A model generated the notes under the pieces. That model was not told where the DNA came from. It saw only the letters and a program-made list of their open reading frames with translations, and searched no databases. Source: JAWXUD01 sp044432945 (GTDB lineage: Bacteria > Cyanobacteriota > Vampirovibrionia > Gastranaerophilales > Gastranaerophilaceae). Taken from it: a stretch of DNA of 43,009 nucleotides. This document shows positions 8,715 to 17,300 of the stretch, piece after piece. The position numbers and the translations under genes were made by a program. The number at the start of each line of letters is the position of its first letter. The first letter of the stretch is position 1. Location of the stretch: contig JAWXUD010000016.1 of the NCBI GenBank assembly GCA_044432945.1, forward strand, positions 1 through 43,009. The letters run 5' to 3'.

Positions 8715-8766
8715 GATTTCTTTTAAATAATCAGTATGGGAAGAGAAGAATTTATAAGTTTTTTTT

Positions 8767-8793
8767 AAGAGGTAGAAATACCTCTTTTTTTTT
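8767..8793 (+). terminator. Intrinsic terminator after sepF
   Basis: Eight-pair stem 8767-8774 with 8779-8786, GAAA loop, then a run of T. Confidence 0.85.
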
Positions 8794-8821
8794 GATTGTG
8801 TGGTCAATTCTAATAATTAAT

Positions 8822-8865
8822 ATGACGCCAAATTTAATAATTTGGCGTCATGTCTTAATTTTTTT
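8822..8865. terminator. Second hairpin between sepF and the convergent repeat-protein gene
   Basis: A perfect 13-pair stem (8822-8834 with 8839-8851), 4-base loop, and a long T run at 8858-8867 on the plus strand. On the minus strand no T run follows, so it acts mainly as a back-up terminator for sepF. Confidence 0.65.
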
Positions 8866-8879
8866 TTGATTGCTTTTAA

Positions 8880-9614
8880 TTATGAGATTTTTGTAAATTT
8901 GTGTAAATCAGCTGTTGCTGTATCTGTGGCTTTTTGGAAGCTTTTGTAGTTATTCTCATAGTATTTTTTTGCATCAAACGTGTTTTTTGGTTTCGTTTTT
9001 TTGCCGAAATATTTTTCGTATCTTTGGGCAAACTTGTCTGTCGTGCTTGTTTTTGGACAAGGTGCAAGTGTTGAGGCATTTAATGAACTTCTTCTTCCAA
9101 TAGGTAATTCATTCATAGCCTTGAAAGTTGACCTTGCATCATTTCGTCTGCTTAATACCGATTTTACGAGATTTCCGTTTTCGGCACTTATCAAATCATC
9201 AACTTTATTAATACCTAGCATTTCATCTAAATAGCGTTGTGTTGGAACAGATGTTGTTCTTACAGGTGAACCTTTTACTGGTGGAACTAAATCACGCTTA
9301 AATATTGCAAGTGCGTCTGCACATTTTTGTCTGTTTGCGATTTGACCATCTTTTAATCCAGCAAATTTTGTAATACCTAACATGTCGTCAATTTTTTGTG
9401 CTGTTGGAATGCTTTCGTGTCTGACTGATGTTGGATATGGTGTGAACACGGATTTTGCATCTTGTAGTCTTGAGATCCTTCCAGAAGTGTTTGTATAAAC
9501 TTTCCCAACGTTTACCTCTCCTGCCTTTGATAATGTCTTAGCTTGTTTTCCTACTTGTGATGTTGTTTTTGCGAATAATTTCGCAATTGTGCGTAATGAA
9601 CTAATTCCTGCCAT
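8880..9614 (-). CDS. Repeat protein of unknown function
   Basis: 244 residues, no recognised domain, basic, no signal peptide or membrane segment. It contains about three degenerate copies of a 45-55 residue unit. Each starts with an R..DA.S.F...P-type helix (RLQDAKSVF, KCADALAIF, RRNDARSTF). Two copies then carry S-[IV]-P-T....[IL]-D-[DE]-M-L-G-I-x-K (SIPTAQKIDDMLGITK and SVPTQRYLDEMLGINK); the third is worn (DKFAQRYEKYFGKK). The N-terminus MAGISSLRTIAKLF resembles MSVISSGFSTIGRY of the protein at 38871-39782. A good AAGGAG site precedes the ATG. It is divergent from the XRE gene, 231 bases away. Confidence 0.6.
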   Translation of the reverse strand: MAGISSLRTIAKLFAKTTSQVGKQAKTLSKAGEVNVGKVYTNTSGRISRLQDAKSVFTPYPTSVRHESIPTAQKIDDMLGITKFAGLKDGQIANRQKCADALAIFKRDLVPPVKGSPVRTTSVPTQRYLDEMLGINKVDDLISAENGNLVKSVLSRRNDARSTFKAMNELPIGRRSSLNASTLAPCPKTSTTDKFAQRYEKYFGKKTKPKNTFDAKKYYENNYKSFQKATDTATADLHKFTKIS

Positions 9615-9754
9615 AATTTTTCTCCTTTTTTTTAATTTTCCCTTTTTAGGTTTTTCCCTGTTGATATTAAAAAAAATGCTAATGCTAAATTGCTAAAAAT
9701 TATACATTCTACTTCGTCTAATCCTAAAATATAATACTAGTGCTTCGTTGCAGG

Positions 9755-9825
9755 TTTACAAAACTTAATATACAATTGATTTAATAGAAGTATCAGTTCC
9801 TAATTTACGTTGTTTTTACAAAACT
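9755..9825. repeat. Direct repeat upstream of the XRE regulator
   Basis: TTTACAAAACT occurs at 9755-9765 and again at 9815-9825, 60 bases apart. Each copy is preceded by CGTTG a few bases upstream. The position before an XRE gene and between divergent genes fits an operator, but no binding is shown. Confidence 0.35.
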
Positions 9826-9845
9826 GCTTCTGGAAAGATTTGAGT

Positions 9846-10172
9846 ATGGGTATTAAAAAATTATTAGGATTGAAAATAAAAAAAATAAGAATTTCTAAAG
9901 GATTAACTCAAGAAGAACTATCCGAAAAAATTGAGATTACGCAGAGGGCATTGAGTGGAATTGAAAATGGACTTCATTTTGTTAAAGCTGAAACCTTAGA
10001 TAAGTTGGCGAATGCTTTAGAAATTTCTGTGGAAGATTTGTTTCAAGTGGAGCATTTAAAAGATTCAAAGTTATTAATTGCTGAGTTAACAACTCAAATT
10101 GAAGCTTTGGAGACTAATCCTGAAAAATTACAGGAGATTTATAAAATAATAAAAACTATTTTAAAGGAATAA
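9846..10172 (+). CDS. XRE-family transcriptional regulator
   Basis: 108 residues from the ATG at 9846. This start is preferred because GGAAAG (9832-9837) lies 8 bases before it, whereas the longer frame would begin at an unsupported TTG at 9810. The helix-turn-helix covers about residues 8-62: LKIKKIRISKGLTQEELSEK, then TQRALSGIENG and LDKLANALEISVEDLF. A short charged helix follows (about 70-108), possibly for dimerisation. It is a small lambda-Cro-like repressor/activator. Neighbours are the divergent repeat-protein gene and the convergent dnaK. No partner restriction or toxin gene is present. Confidence 0.88.
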   Translation: MGIKKLLGLKIKKIRISKGLTQEELSEKIEITQRALSGIENGLHFVKAETLDKLANALEISVEDLFQVEHLKDSKLLIAELTTQIEALETNPEKLQEIYKIIKTILKE

Positions 10173-10220
10173 ATTAGTATAAAATTATTATTTAGGTTAA
10201 AAGTCAAGGATTTTTATTTT

Positions 10221-10262
10221 AAAAAAGTGCGATTGGAAAATATTTTCCAATCGCACTTTTTT
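10221..10262. terminator. Bidirectional terminator between the XRE gene and dnaK
   Basis: A perfect 20-base inverted repeat (10221-10240 with 10243-10262) with A and T runs at the two ends, lying between two convergent genes. Confidence 0.85.
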
Positions 10263-10287
10263 AAAAGCTTTAATTTATTTAGATAAA

Positions 10288-12126
10288 TTATTCTTTAACA
10301 TATTCAGCATCGATTACGTCATCATCAGAGCTTGTGCTTTCTTGATTAGCAGAAGCGTCTTCGCTAGATGCTGTAGCTTGTTCGTCTTTTTGAACTGCTT
10401 CATAAGCTTTTTGAGAAATGCCAAACATTGTTTGTTGTAATTCGTCTGATAATTTTTTCAATTCTTCAGTTGAAACATTTTCATCAAGTCCTTTTTGTAA
10501 AGCAGCTTTTTGATCATCAAGTTTTGTTTGATCATCGGCGTCAATTTTGCCTTCAAAATCTTTAACAATTCTATCTGCAGAACTGATTAAGCTATTTGCA
10601 TTGTTTTTAACTTCAGCTTCTTCTTTTTTGCGTTTGTCTTCAGCAGAGTTAGCCTCAGCATCTTTAACCATTTTATCGATATCATCATCAGATAGGTTCG
10701 TAGAGCTTGTGATAGTAATTTTTTGTTCTTTATTAGTCGCTTTATCTTTAGCAGAAACGTTAACAATACCGTTAGCATCGATGTCAAAAGTTACTTCGAT
10801 TTGAGGGATACCACGCATTGCAGGTGCGATGCTGTCTAATTTGAACATACCTAATGATTTGTTGTCGCTAGACATTGGTCTTTCACCTTGTAAGATGTGG
10901 ATATCAACAGCTGTTTGATTGTTTTCAGCAGTTGAGAAAACTTGAGATTTTGAAACAGGAATAGTTGTGTTTCTTGGAACTAAAGCTGTCATTACGCCAC
11001 CAAGAGTTTCGATACCTAAAGTTAATGGAGTTACGTCTAATAAAACGATGTCTTTAACTTCACCAGCTAAAACACCAGCTTGAACAGCTGCACCGATAGC
11101 TACAACTTCATCAGGGTTAACAGATTGGTTAGGCTCTTTGCCTGTGTAATCTTTTACCAATTGTTGAACCGCAGGGATACGTGTTGAACCACCTACTAAT
11201 ACAACTTCATCGATTTCTGATTTAGAAACGCCAGCATCAGCGATAGCTTTTTCTACTGGAGTTTTACAACGGTTGATAAGATCACGTGCTAAATCTTCGA
11301 ATTTCGCTCTATTTAGGCTTAATTCTAAATGCTTTGGACCGTTAGCGTCAGCTGTGATGAAAGGCAAGTTGATGCTTGTTTCCATTACAGAAGACAATTC
11401 GATTTTAGCTTTTTCAGCAGCTTCTTTAACACGTTGCATAGCTTGTTTGTCAGAGTTCAAGTCAATAGCTTCTTGTTTTTTGAACTCTTCACAAATCCAA
11501 TCCATAATTTTTTGGTCAAAATCGTCACCACCTAAGTGCGTGTCACCAGAAGTTGAAAGAACTTCATGAACACCATCACCGATTTCAAGGATAGAAACGT
11601 CAAAAGTACCGCCACCTAAGTCAAATACTAAAACTTTTTCAGATTTTTCTTTTTCAAGACCGTAAGCTAAAGCTGCGGCAGTTGGTTCGTTTACAATACG
11701 TAAAACCTCTAAACCAGCGATTTTACCAGCATCTTTAGTTGCTTGTCTTTGTGAATCGTTAAAGTAAGCTGGGACTGTGATTACAGCTGAGGTTACTTTT
11801 TCACCTAGATATGAACTAGCATCGTCTGCTAATTTTCTCAAAATCATTGCTGAAATTTCTTGAGGTGTGTAGTTTTTGTCATCGATTTTTACTTTATAAT
11901 CATCACCCATATGTCTTTTGATAGATGCGATTGTTTTATCAGGGTTTAGGATAGCTTGACGTTTTGCAAGTTGTCCTACTAATTTTTCACCAGTTTTTGA
12001 AAACCCAACGATTGATGGAGTTGTTCTTGCTCCTTCTGCGTTAGCGATTACAGTGGGTTTACCACCTTCCATGACCGCTACAACTGAGTTAGTTGTACCT
12101 AAGTCAATACCAATAGTCTTTGCCAT
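10288..12126 (-). CDS. dnaK: Chaperone protein DnaK (Hsp70)
   Basis: 612 residues. The actin-like ATPase domain opens with IGIDLGTTNSVVAVMEGG (5-22), with VFDLGGGTFDVSILEI and VVLVGGSTRIPAVQ further on. The substrate-binding domain contains LLDVTPLTLGIET and the helical lid, ending in an acidic tail DDDVIDAEYVKE. Full length. It folds proteins with DnaJ and GrpE, neither of which is in the window. AGGAG precedes the ATG. The 126-base upstream gap has no CIRCE inverted repeat, so HrcA control is not visible here; TATAAT-like words occur but no convincing -35. Confidence 0.98.
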   Translation of the reverse strand: MAKTIGIDLGTTNSVVAVMEGGKPTVIANAEGARTTPSIVGFSKTGEKLVGQLAKRQAILNPDKTIASIKRHMGDDYKVKIDDKNYTPQEISAMILRKLADDASSYLGEKVTSAVITVPAYFNDSQRQATKDAGKIAGLEVLRIVNEPTAAALAYGLEKEKSEKVLVFDLGGGTFDVSILEIGDGVHEVLSTSGDTHLGGDDFDQKIMDWICEEFKKQEAIDLNSDKQAMQRVKEAAEKAKIELSSVMETSINLPFITADANGPKHLELSLNRAKFEDLARDLINRCKTPVEKAIADAGVSKSEIDEVVLVGGSTRIPAVQQLVKDYTGKEPNQSVNPDEVVAIGAAVQAGVLAGEVKDIVLLDVTPLTLGIETLGGVMTALVPRNTTIPVSKSQVFSTAENNQTAVDIHILQGERPMSSDNKSLGMFKLDSIAPAMRGIPQIEVTFDIDANGIVNVSAKDKATNKEQKITITSSTNLSDDDIDKMVKDAEANSAEDKRKKEEAEVKNNANSLISSADRIVKDFEGKIDADDQTKLDDQKAALQKGLDENVSTEELKKLSDELQQTMFGISQKAYEAVQKDEQATASSEDASANQESTSSDDDVIDAEYVKE

Positions 12127-12252
12127 AATATTTTATCTCCTTCTATTATAACTAATCTTATATACAAATATTATTATAATATTGTTTTTTGAAATGTTTA
12201 TAAATATAAACAAAAAATTAATAATTCAATTGAAGTTTGAAATCTTAAAATT

Positions 12253-12579
12253 TTATTCAAGTTCGTCTAAATCTTCGAACATTCCAGGCAAGCATACTCC
12301 AAATTGACAATTTGCGTTATAGTTTAATTTTTCTTGATTTGTTGAATTGCTTTGGGTGTTCACAAGTTCATCATAGTATTTTTTTTTGTAAGTTGAATTA
12401 AACGCATTTGTTTTTTGCATATTGCCTAAGTTGTTTGGTATGAGCTTGTTGTTGAGTGAACCAGTTTCCCAATTGGAGTTGATTTGAGCTTTACAAACTC
12501 CTGTATCGATAGGGCAAGCAGAAAGCACAGGGAGTGTTGGGATACAAATAATCCCTAAAATAATAATAAATTTTTTCAT
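12253..12579 (-). CDS. Small secreted or lipid-anchored Cys protein
   Basis: 108 residues from the ATG at 12579, which follows an AAAGG ribosome site; the longer frame would begin at a TTG. The N-terminus is a signal peptide, MKKFIIILGIICIPTLPV, followed by LSAC, which fits a lipobox and would make it a lipoprotein. The mature part is short, Asn-rich and has further Cys residues in CPIDTGVC at its start and NCQFGVCLPG near its end, so disulfides are also possible. No family recognised. It lies between rpoD and dnaK on the same strand and is probably transcribed separately. Confidence 0.65.
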   Translation of the reverse strand: MKKFIIILGIICIPTLPVLSACPIDTGVCKAQINSNWETGSLNNKLIPNNLGNMQKTNAFNSTYKKKYYDELVNTQSNSTNQEKLNYNANCQFGVCLPGMFEDLDELE

Positions 12580-12687
12580 ATAATACCAACCTTTCAATTA
12601 TTCCATTGAATTAGCATAAACTCTAACGAGTAAAAAAGCATTCCCAGAAAGTTGAATATTGTATGAAATTTTATATGATTAAACAGC

Positions 12688-12720
12688 AAAAAAGCTTTTT
12701 GATTTTCAAAAAGCTTTTTT
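12688..12720. terminator. Terminator after rpoD
   Basis: A 15-pair stem (12688-12702 with 12706-12720) with A and T runs on the two arms, 16 bases after the rpoD stop on the minus strand. Confidence 0.8.
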
Positions 12721-12736
12721 ATAAATAATTATAAAT

Positions 12737-13843
12737 TTAGTTTTCAACGTATTCTCTTAGTCTTTTACTTCTATTCGGGTGGCGAAGTTTTCTAAGAGCT
12801 TTGGCTTCAATTTGTCTAATACGTTCACGAGTAACGCCGAATAATTGTCCAACTTCTTCCAATGTTCTTTGGCGACCATCGTCCATTCCAAAACGTAATC
12901 TTAAAACATCACGTTCACGTGGTGATAATGTGCTAAGTACTTCAGCTAAGTCTTCACGTAAAAGCTCAGAAGCAACTGTTTTGATAGGTGCATCAGCATC
13001 TTTATCTTCGATAAAATCACCAAGACGAGAATCTTCTTCTTTACCTATTGGAGTTTCTAACGATAAAGGTTCTTGAGCGATTTTTATGATATCACGTAAT
13101 TTTGCTATAGAAACATTCATTTCTAACGCTAATTCGTCTTCAGTTGGTTTTCTTGAAAGTTCTTGTGCTAGACGGCGAGTAACTTTTTTAAGTTTGTTAA
13201 TCGTTTCAACCATATGCACAGGAATTCTAATTGTTCTAGCTTGATCGGCAATTGAGCGTGTGATCGCTTGTCTAATCCACCAAGTAGCGTATGTCGAGAA
13301 TTTAAATCCTCTTTCGTGGTCGAACTTTTCAGCTGCACGTATCAAGCCTAAATTTCCTTCTTGGATTAGGTCTAAAAATAACATGCCACGTCCGATATAT
13401 TTTTTTGCGATACTAACGACCAAACGCAAGTTTGCTTGAACTAATTTACGTTTAGCAATAGCACCAGGTGTTCCACCATCTAAAATGGTTCTAGCAAGTG
13501 CGATTTCTTCGGTTGCTGATAACAATTTTATACGTCCTATCTCACGCAAATATAATCTTACTGGATCATCGATAGCAATGCCTTTAGGCATAGAAAAATC
13601 GGCTTCTTCAAAATCATCATCTTGACCATTATTCATCATATAAATATCTTCTAAATTGATTTTATTTTCTTTTTTGGCAATAACAATATCTTCAATATTA
13701 TCAGTGCTAATGTCCACATTCATATAATTAACATTTTCATTTTCTGGGGCAATGGTATTATCATCATCTGAATTATTTACGTCTAAATTCTCATCGTCCA
13801 TTACACTAACAATTGAGGAATTTCTTTGTCTTTTTTTAGTCAT
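12737..13843 (-). CDS. rpoD: Primary sigma factor RpoD (sigma-70)
   Basis: 368 residues, a short primary sigma like those of Cyanobacteria and Firmicutes, with an acidic N-terminus and no large non-conserved region. Region 1.2 begins with DDPVRLYLREIGRIKLLSA. Region 2 contains NLRLVVSIAKKYIGRG, DLIQEGNLGLIRAAEKFD and FSTYATWWIRQAITR (core binding and -10 recognition). Region 4 has TLEEVGQLFGVTRERIRQIE for -35 recognition. It overlaps the end of dnaG by 8 bases with GGAG inside dnaG, so the two are translationally coupled, a conserved arrangement. The -35/-10 boxes found in this window (TTGACA, TATAAT) fit this factor. Confidence 0.98.
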   Translation of the reverse strand: MTKKRQRNSSIVSVMDDENLDVNNSDDDNTIAPENENVNYMNVDISTDNIEDIVIAKKENKINLEDIYMMNNGQDDDFEEADFSMPKGIAIDDPVRLYLREIGRIKLLSATEEIALARTILDGGTPGAIAKRKLVQANLRLVVSIAKKYIGRGMLFLDLIQEGNLGLIRAAEKFDHERGFKFSTYATWWIRQAITRSIADQARTIRIPVHMVETINKLKKVTRRLAQELSRKPTEDELALEMNVSIAKLRDIIKIAQEPLSLETPIGKEEDSRLGDFIEDKDADAPIKTVASELLREDLAEVLSTLSPRERDVLRLRFGMDDGRQRTLEEVGQLFGVTRERIRQIEAKALRKLRHPNRSKRLREYVEN

Positions 13844-15722
13844 TAAGTTTCTCCATTTTAAGCCTATTGTTAATTCTATCTCTTAATTGCATTTGAATTT
13901 TTAGAGCTTCTGTTTCGTTGTCATTTGCATTTTTGTATAGATTACGTATTGTTTCTTTTTCTTTTTCACTTAAACAATGATTAATTTTCATTATATTTTC
14001 TTGAATTACATTTAAAAAATCTTGTTCATCTAGGTTGTTGTAAGTTTCTGCGATGCTAATCATATCGGTTATTACCTTCTGAGTGTCTGGCTCTTGGATA
14101 AAAGCTGTATATAATTTTTCTATCAATTCCTTCACATTATTTACGCTACATGTTATTTTGTCAATCGTAGATTTAATATTTCGTAACATTTCGTCTGTAA
14201 ACTCTGTGCTAGTAGTCAATTCCTTAATTTGTTGAAAGGAAAGACTGCTGTTTTCTACTAGAAACACGCTCAATAAATTTTTTTGCGCTCTTTCTTGAAT
14301 TGTAAGCTCTTTTGTTACAATTTTGTTATAATTCACTACGCTTTTCATTGAATTAATCTTGTTCTTTTGAAGTTCTTGAAGTAAAGCGTTTTCGTCAATA
14401 TTTAGGCTGTTAGCAACTATGCGTGCATATTCTGATTGAATAATTTTGTTTTTTATCTCTTCCAATACAGGCATTATTTTTTTTACTAATCTAGTTTTAT
14501 CGATTGCTGTTTTGATATCTTTTTTTTCTTTCAAGATGTTGTTTAGTTGAAAGTCTAATAAAAGCGGAGCATCTGACATGTATTGTTTATAGCTATCAGC
14601 TCCAACAGAGCGAATGAATTCATCAGGGTCTTTGCCTTCTGGTGGTGCTACTACTCTAATTTCACAAGAATATCTATCATCAGATGATGACATGTAGCTT
14701 TCGTCAAATTGTTTTATGTCGCCAAGACCAGTGAAAGCGTCTTTTATCAATTGAGCGTTTCTGTCTGTAGCTTTTAAGCCAGCGTTGTCTGTATCGAAAG
14801 ATAAAAATATTTTTCTAGAATTGGTGTATCTTGAAAGTAATTTTATGTGTTCAGAGGTTAGTGAAGTTCCGCAAGATGCAACGCAATTTTTCACGTCATT
14901 TACTTGAGCTGATATAACATCAAAATAGCCTTCCATTAATATAACGCTATCTTCAGCTTTAATGGCATCTTTTGCTGTGTATAACCCATATAACAATTTG
15001 CTTTTATTGTATATTGGCGAGTCAGAAGAGTTTAGGTATTTTGGCATCTGGTCTTTTTCGACAGCTCTAGCACCAAATGCGACATATTCACCGTTTTCGT
15101 TTTGAATTGGAATGATTAATCTGTTTCTAAACCTATCTATATATCGTCCATCTTTTGTTTTTAGTATCAAGCCTGATTTTTCCAATATTTCATCAGAAAA
15201 ATCGTTTTTATATTTGTCATGAAACGCTGAGTATGCGTTTGGTGCATAACCTAAGGAGTATTTTTCGATTGTATCTTTGTTAATCCCTCTATCACTCAAA
15301 TATTTTAATACGTTAGTAGTCTCAGTCGATTTGTCTTGTAGTAGTCTTAGATTATAAAACTCTGTAGCTTTAGTGCAGGCTTTAATCATTTCTTCTTTAT
15401 TTTCTTTTGGCTTGTTTTTAGAAAAACTTTTTGGCATTTCAAGCCCAAAGCGTTCAGCCAATTCAGTTATTACTTCCATAAAATCTCTGTTTTGAGTTTT
15501 CATAATAAAAGTAAGTGCGTCACCGCCTTCGCCGCAACCAAAACATTTGAAAATCCCTAATTTAGGGTTGACTGAGAACGAAGAAGTTTTTTCGTTATGA
15601 AATGGACACAAACCCCAATAATGGTTTCCATTTTTTTTCAATATAACTGATTCAGAAACAACAGTAACTATATCTAAACGGTCTTTTATTTGTGTAATTA
15701 AATCTTCTAAAGTCGCAACCAT
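13836..15722 (-). CDS. dnaG: DNA primase
   Basis: 628 residues. The N-terminal zinc ribbon uses C39, H42, C60 and C63 (CPFH ... CFGC). The Toprim catalytic core follows, with YLSDRGI..DTI..Y in the linker, VILMEGYFDVI (catalytic Glu) and FLSFDTDNAG (metal-binding Asp pair). The C-terminal 200 residues are helical and divergent, as expected for the DnaB-binding domain. It makes RNA primers at the replication fork. No ribosome site precedes the ATG. Instead TTGGTT - 17 bases - TAAAAT ends 6 bases before it, suggesting a leaderless transcript that starts the dnaG-rpoD operon. Confidence 0.97.
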   Translation of the reverse strand: MVATLEDLITQIKDRLDIVTVVSESVILKKNGNHYWGLCPFHNEKTSSFSVNPKLGIFKCFGCGEGGDALTFIMKTQNRDFMEVITELAERFGLEMPKSFSKNKPKENKEEMIKACTKATEFYNLRLLQDKSTETTNVLKYLSDRGINKDTIEKYSLGYAPNAYSAFHDKYKNDFSDEILEKSGLILKTKDGRYIDRFRNRLIIPIQNENGEYVAFGARAVEKDQMPKYLNSSDSPIYNKSKLLYGLYTAKDAIKAEDSVILMEGYFDVISAQVNDVKNCVASCGTSLTSEHIKLLSRYTNSRKIFLSFDTDNAGLKATDRNAQLIKDAFTGLGDIKQFDESYMSSSDDRYSCEIRVVAPPEGKDPDEFIRSVGADSYKQYMSDAPLLLDFQLNNILKEKKDIKTAIDKTRLVKKIMPVLEEIKNKIIQSEYARIVANSLNIDENALLQELQKNKINSMKSVVNYNKIVTKELTIQERAQKNLLSVFLVENSSLSFQQIKELTTSTEFTDEMLRNIKSTIDKITCSVNNVKELIEKLYTAFIQEPDTQKVITDMISIAETYNNLDEQDFLNVIQENIMKINHCLSEKEKETIRNLYKNANDNETEALKIQMQLRDRINNRLKMEKLND

Positions 15723-15728
15723 GATAAT

Positions 15729-15757
15729 ATTTTAACATCAAAAAAAAAATTAACCAA
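15729..15757 (-). promoter_or_regulatory. Promoter of dnaG-rpoD, predicted leaderless
   Basis: On the minus strand, TTGGTT (15757-15752), 17 bases, TAAAAT (15734-15729). Six bases separate the -10 box from the dnaG ATG at 15722, so transcription should begin at or next to the start codon. Confidence 0.55.
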
Positions 15758-15787
15758 ATGATTTAAAATTATTAGCTAATAGGGTAA

Positions 15788-15815
15788 TTGCTTTCTTGAA
15801 AAATAGGGATAAAAT
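15788..15815 (+). promoter_or_regulatory. Promoter of the histidine kinase gene, predicted leaderless
   Basis: TTGCTT at 15788-15793, 16 bases, TAAAAT at 15810-15815, then 6 bases to the ATG at 15822. An AGGGAT lies within the spacer/-10 and would not be in the transcript. Confidence 0.5.
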
Positions 15816-15821
15816 CAAGTT

Positions 15822-17231
15822 ATGCAGGTTTTAGAACATAGAATAGAAAATGAAAAAATGGTGTTTGTTGAGGATTTTCAGGAGTTGAAAGGGATTAAAA
15901 ATCTCTCGCTTAAAAAACTTTGCATAATAAAGACGGATTTTAAAGATATAAATTATATTAAAAAATTCTGTAAAAACCATTCAAATATTAATGTCTGGAT
16001 TGCTTCAAGCGAGATTTCTCGCAAAAACATACTCTCTGCAAATTCTTGTGGGGTGAAAAATGTTGTACAATATCCGATTAGTATGAAATTGATAAACGAT
16101 TTTTTAAAAGATGAAAAAGGTTCGAATGAAAAAACTAAATATCAAAGCTCAAACCAGTTCCATCTGCGTGGATTAAATGTCATGATAGTTGACGATAATC
16201 AAATGAACATTGATTTGTTAACAGAAACCCTAGAGCCATTTGATTTAAAAATACATTCTTTTACCAAGCCAATTGAAGCTAGTAGGATTGTTGAGCATGA
16301 AAAATTTGATTTGTTCTTGTTAGATGTCATGATGCCAGAGATGTCGGGCTTTGATTTAGCAAAAATGATTAAAACCTCAAAGCTCAATCATAATACGCCG
16401 ATGATGTTTATTTCTGCACTTTCTGACCCTGATAATAAAATCAGAGGTTATAATCTTGGTTCTTGTGCGTTTATAGAAAAACCGTTTAATTTGAACATCG
16501 TTCGTTCTCAAATTTATAGCACTTTGAAAACAAAAAGATTGCAAGATGCGATGCAGGATAAAAAAGAAACTTTTTTAGCTATGGTTACACATGATCTGAA
16601 AACTCCTATTAGTGCGGAGATTACGGCGTTAGAGCTGTTGCTAAAAAATCAATGCGAAAATCTGGACGAACTTCAAGCTGAGATTATAAAAGACGTGCTA
16701 GGTGCTGCTAAATATATGAAAAATTTGGTTAATAATATTTTGAATAAATATAAATTTGATACCGACACTTTGATTTTGAACAAACAAAATGTTTCTATAA
16801 AAAACGTTTTGTCAGATTGTGTCGAAGAAATAAAATATTTGGTGGAAGATAAAAAACAAAAAATTAATTTGAAATGTGATTTTACTAACGCTAACGCTGA
16901 TGTTGATTGTATTGAAATCAAACGTGTAATCCATAATTTATTGATTAATGCAATTGAACATGGACGCAAAAATACCACTATTAAAATAGAATTGATAGAA
17001 AATAAAAACGAATTTGAAATATCTATAAAAAATAAAGGTGTAGGGATAGATTTGCAAGATCCGAATGAAATATTTGAGAAATTCGTGTCGCTTGCGAATA
17101 AAAATAAACAAGTGAATTCAGGACTAGGTCTGTTTATTTCAAAGAAAATCATAGAAATGCATGGCGGAACGATTAAGGTTAAAAGTAAGCTTAACGATTA
17201 TACAAAGATGACTTTTACAATACCGAAATAA
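15822..17231 (+). CDS. Soluble receiver / histidine-kinase hybrid
   Basis: 469 residues, no membrane segment. Residues 30-96 look like a worn receiver domain: the late part VWIASSE..RKNILSA..GVKNVVQYPIS follows the receiver fold, but the phospho-Asp is not obvious and the usual Lys-Pro is Tyr-Pro. A complete receiver follows (about 117-235): VDDNQ acidic pair, D168 in LLDVMMPEMSGFD, K220 in EKPF. Then HisKA with H257 in MVTHDLKTPISAE, and HATPase with NLLINAIEHG, KGVGI and GLGLFISKKIIEMHGG. The receiver-before-kinase order suggests that an upstream signal on D168 controls kinase activity. No cognate output regulator is adjacent. Divergent from dnaG. Confidence 0.88.
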   Translation: MQVLEHRIENEKMVFVEDFQELKGIKNLSLKKLCIIKTDFKDINYIKKFCKNHSNINVWIASSEISRKNILSANSCGVKNVVQYPISMKLINDFLKDEKGSNEKTKYQSSNQFHLRGLNVMIVDDNQMNIDLLTETLEPFDLKIHSFTKPIEASRIVEHEKFDLFLLDVMMPEMSGFDLAKMIKTSKLNHNTPMMFISALSDPDNKIRGYNLGSCAFIEKPFNLNIVRSQIYSTLKTKRLQDAMQDKKETFLAMVTHDLKTPISAEITALELLLKNQCENLDELQAEIIKDVLGAAKYMKNLVNNILNKYKFDTDTLILNKQNVSIKNVLSDCVEEIKYLVEDKKQKINLKCDFTNANADVDCIEIKRVIHNLLINAIEHGRKNTTIKIELIENKNEFEISIKNKGVGIDLQDPNEIFEKFVSLANKNKQVNSGLGLFISKKIIEMHGGTIKVKSKLNDYTKMTFTIPK

Positions 17232-17245
17232 GTATAATTATAAAA

Positions 17246-17273
17246 TGCTACCCATTTTATAAAACGGGTAGCA
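17246..17273. terminator. Terminator between the kinase and pilin genes
   Basis: Eight-pair outer stem (17246-17253 with 17266-17273), extended by A/T pairs inside, followed by a T run at 17282. It lies between convergent genes. Confidence 0.75.
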
Positions 17274-17300
17274 AATAGTATATTTTTTTAAGTGTAACTT

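Noticed and set aside
9810..9845. Longer start (TTG) of the XRE gene at 9846
   Set aside because: It has no ribosome site, adds residues unlike the family, and contains one of the TTTACAAAACT repeats; the ATG at 9846 has GGAAAG at the right distance.
12127..12252. CIRCE/HrcA operator before dnaK
   Set aside because: Looked for the TTAGCACTC-N9-GAGTGCTAA inverted repeat and found nothing like it.
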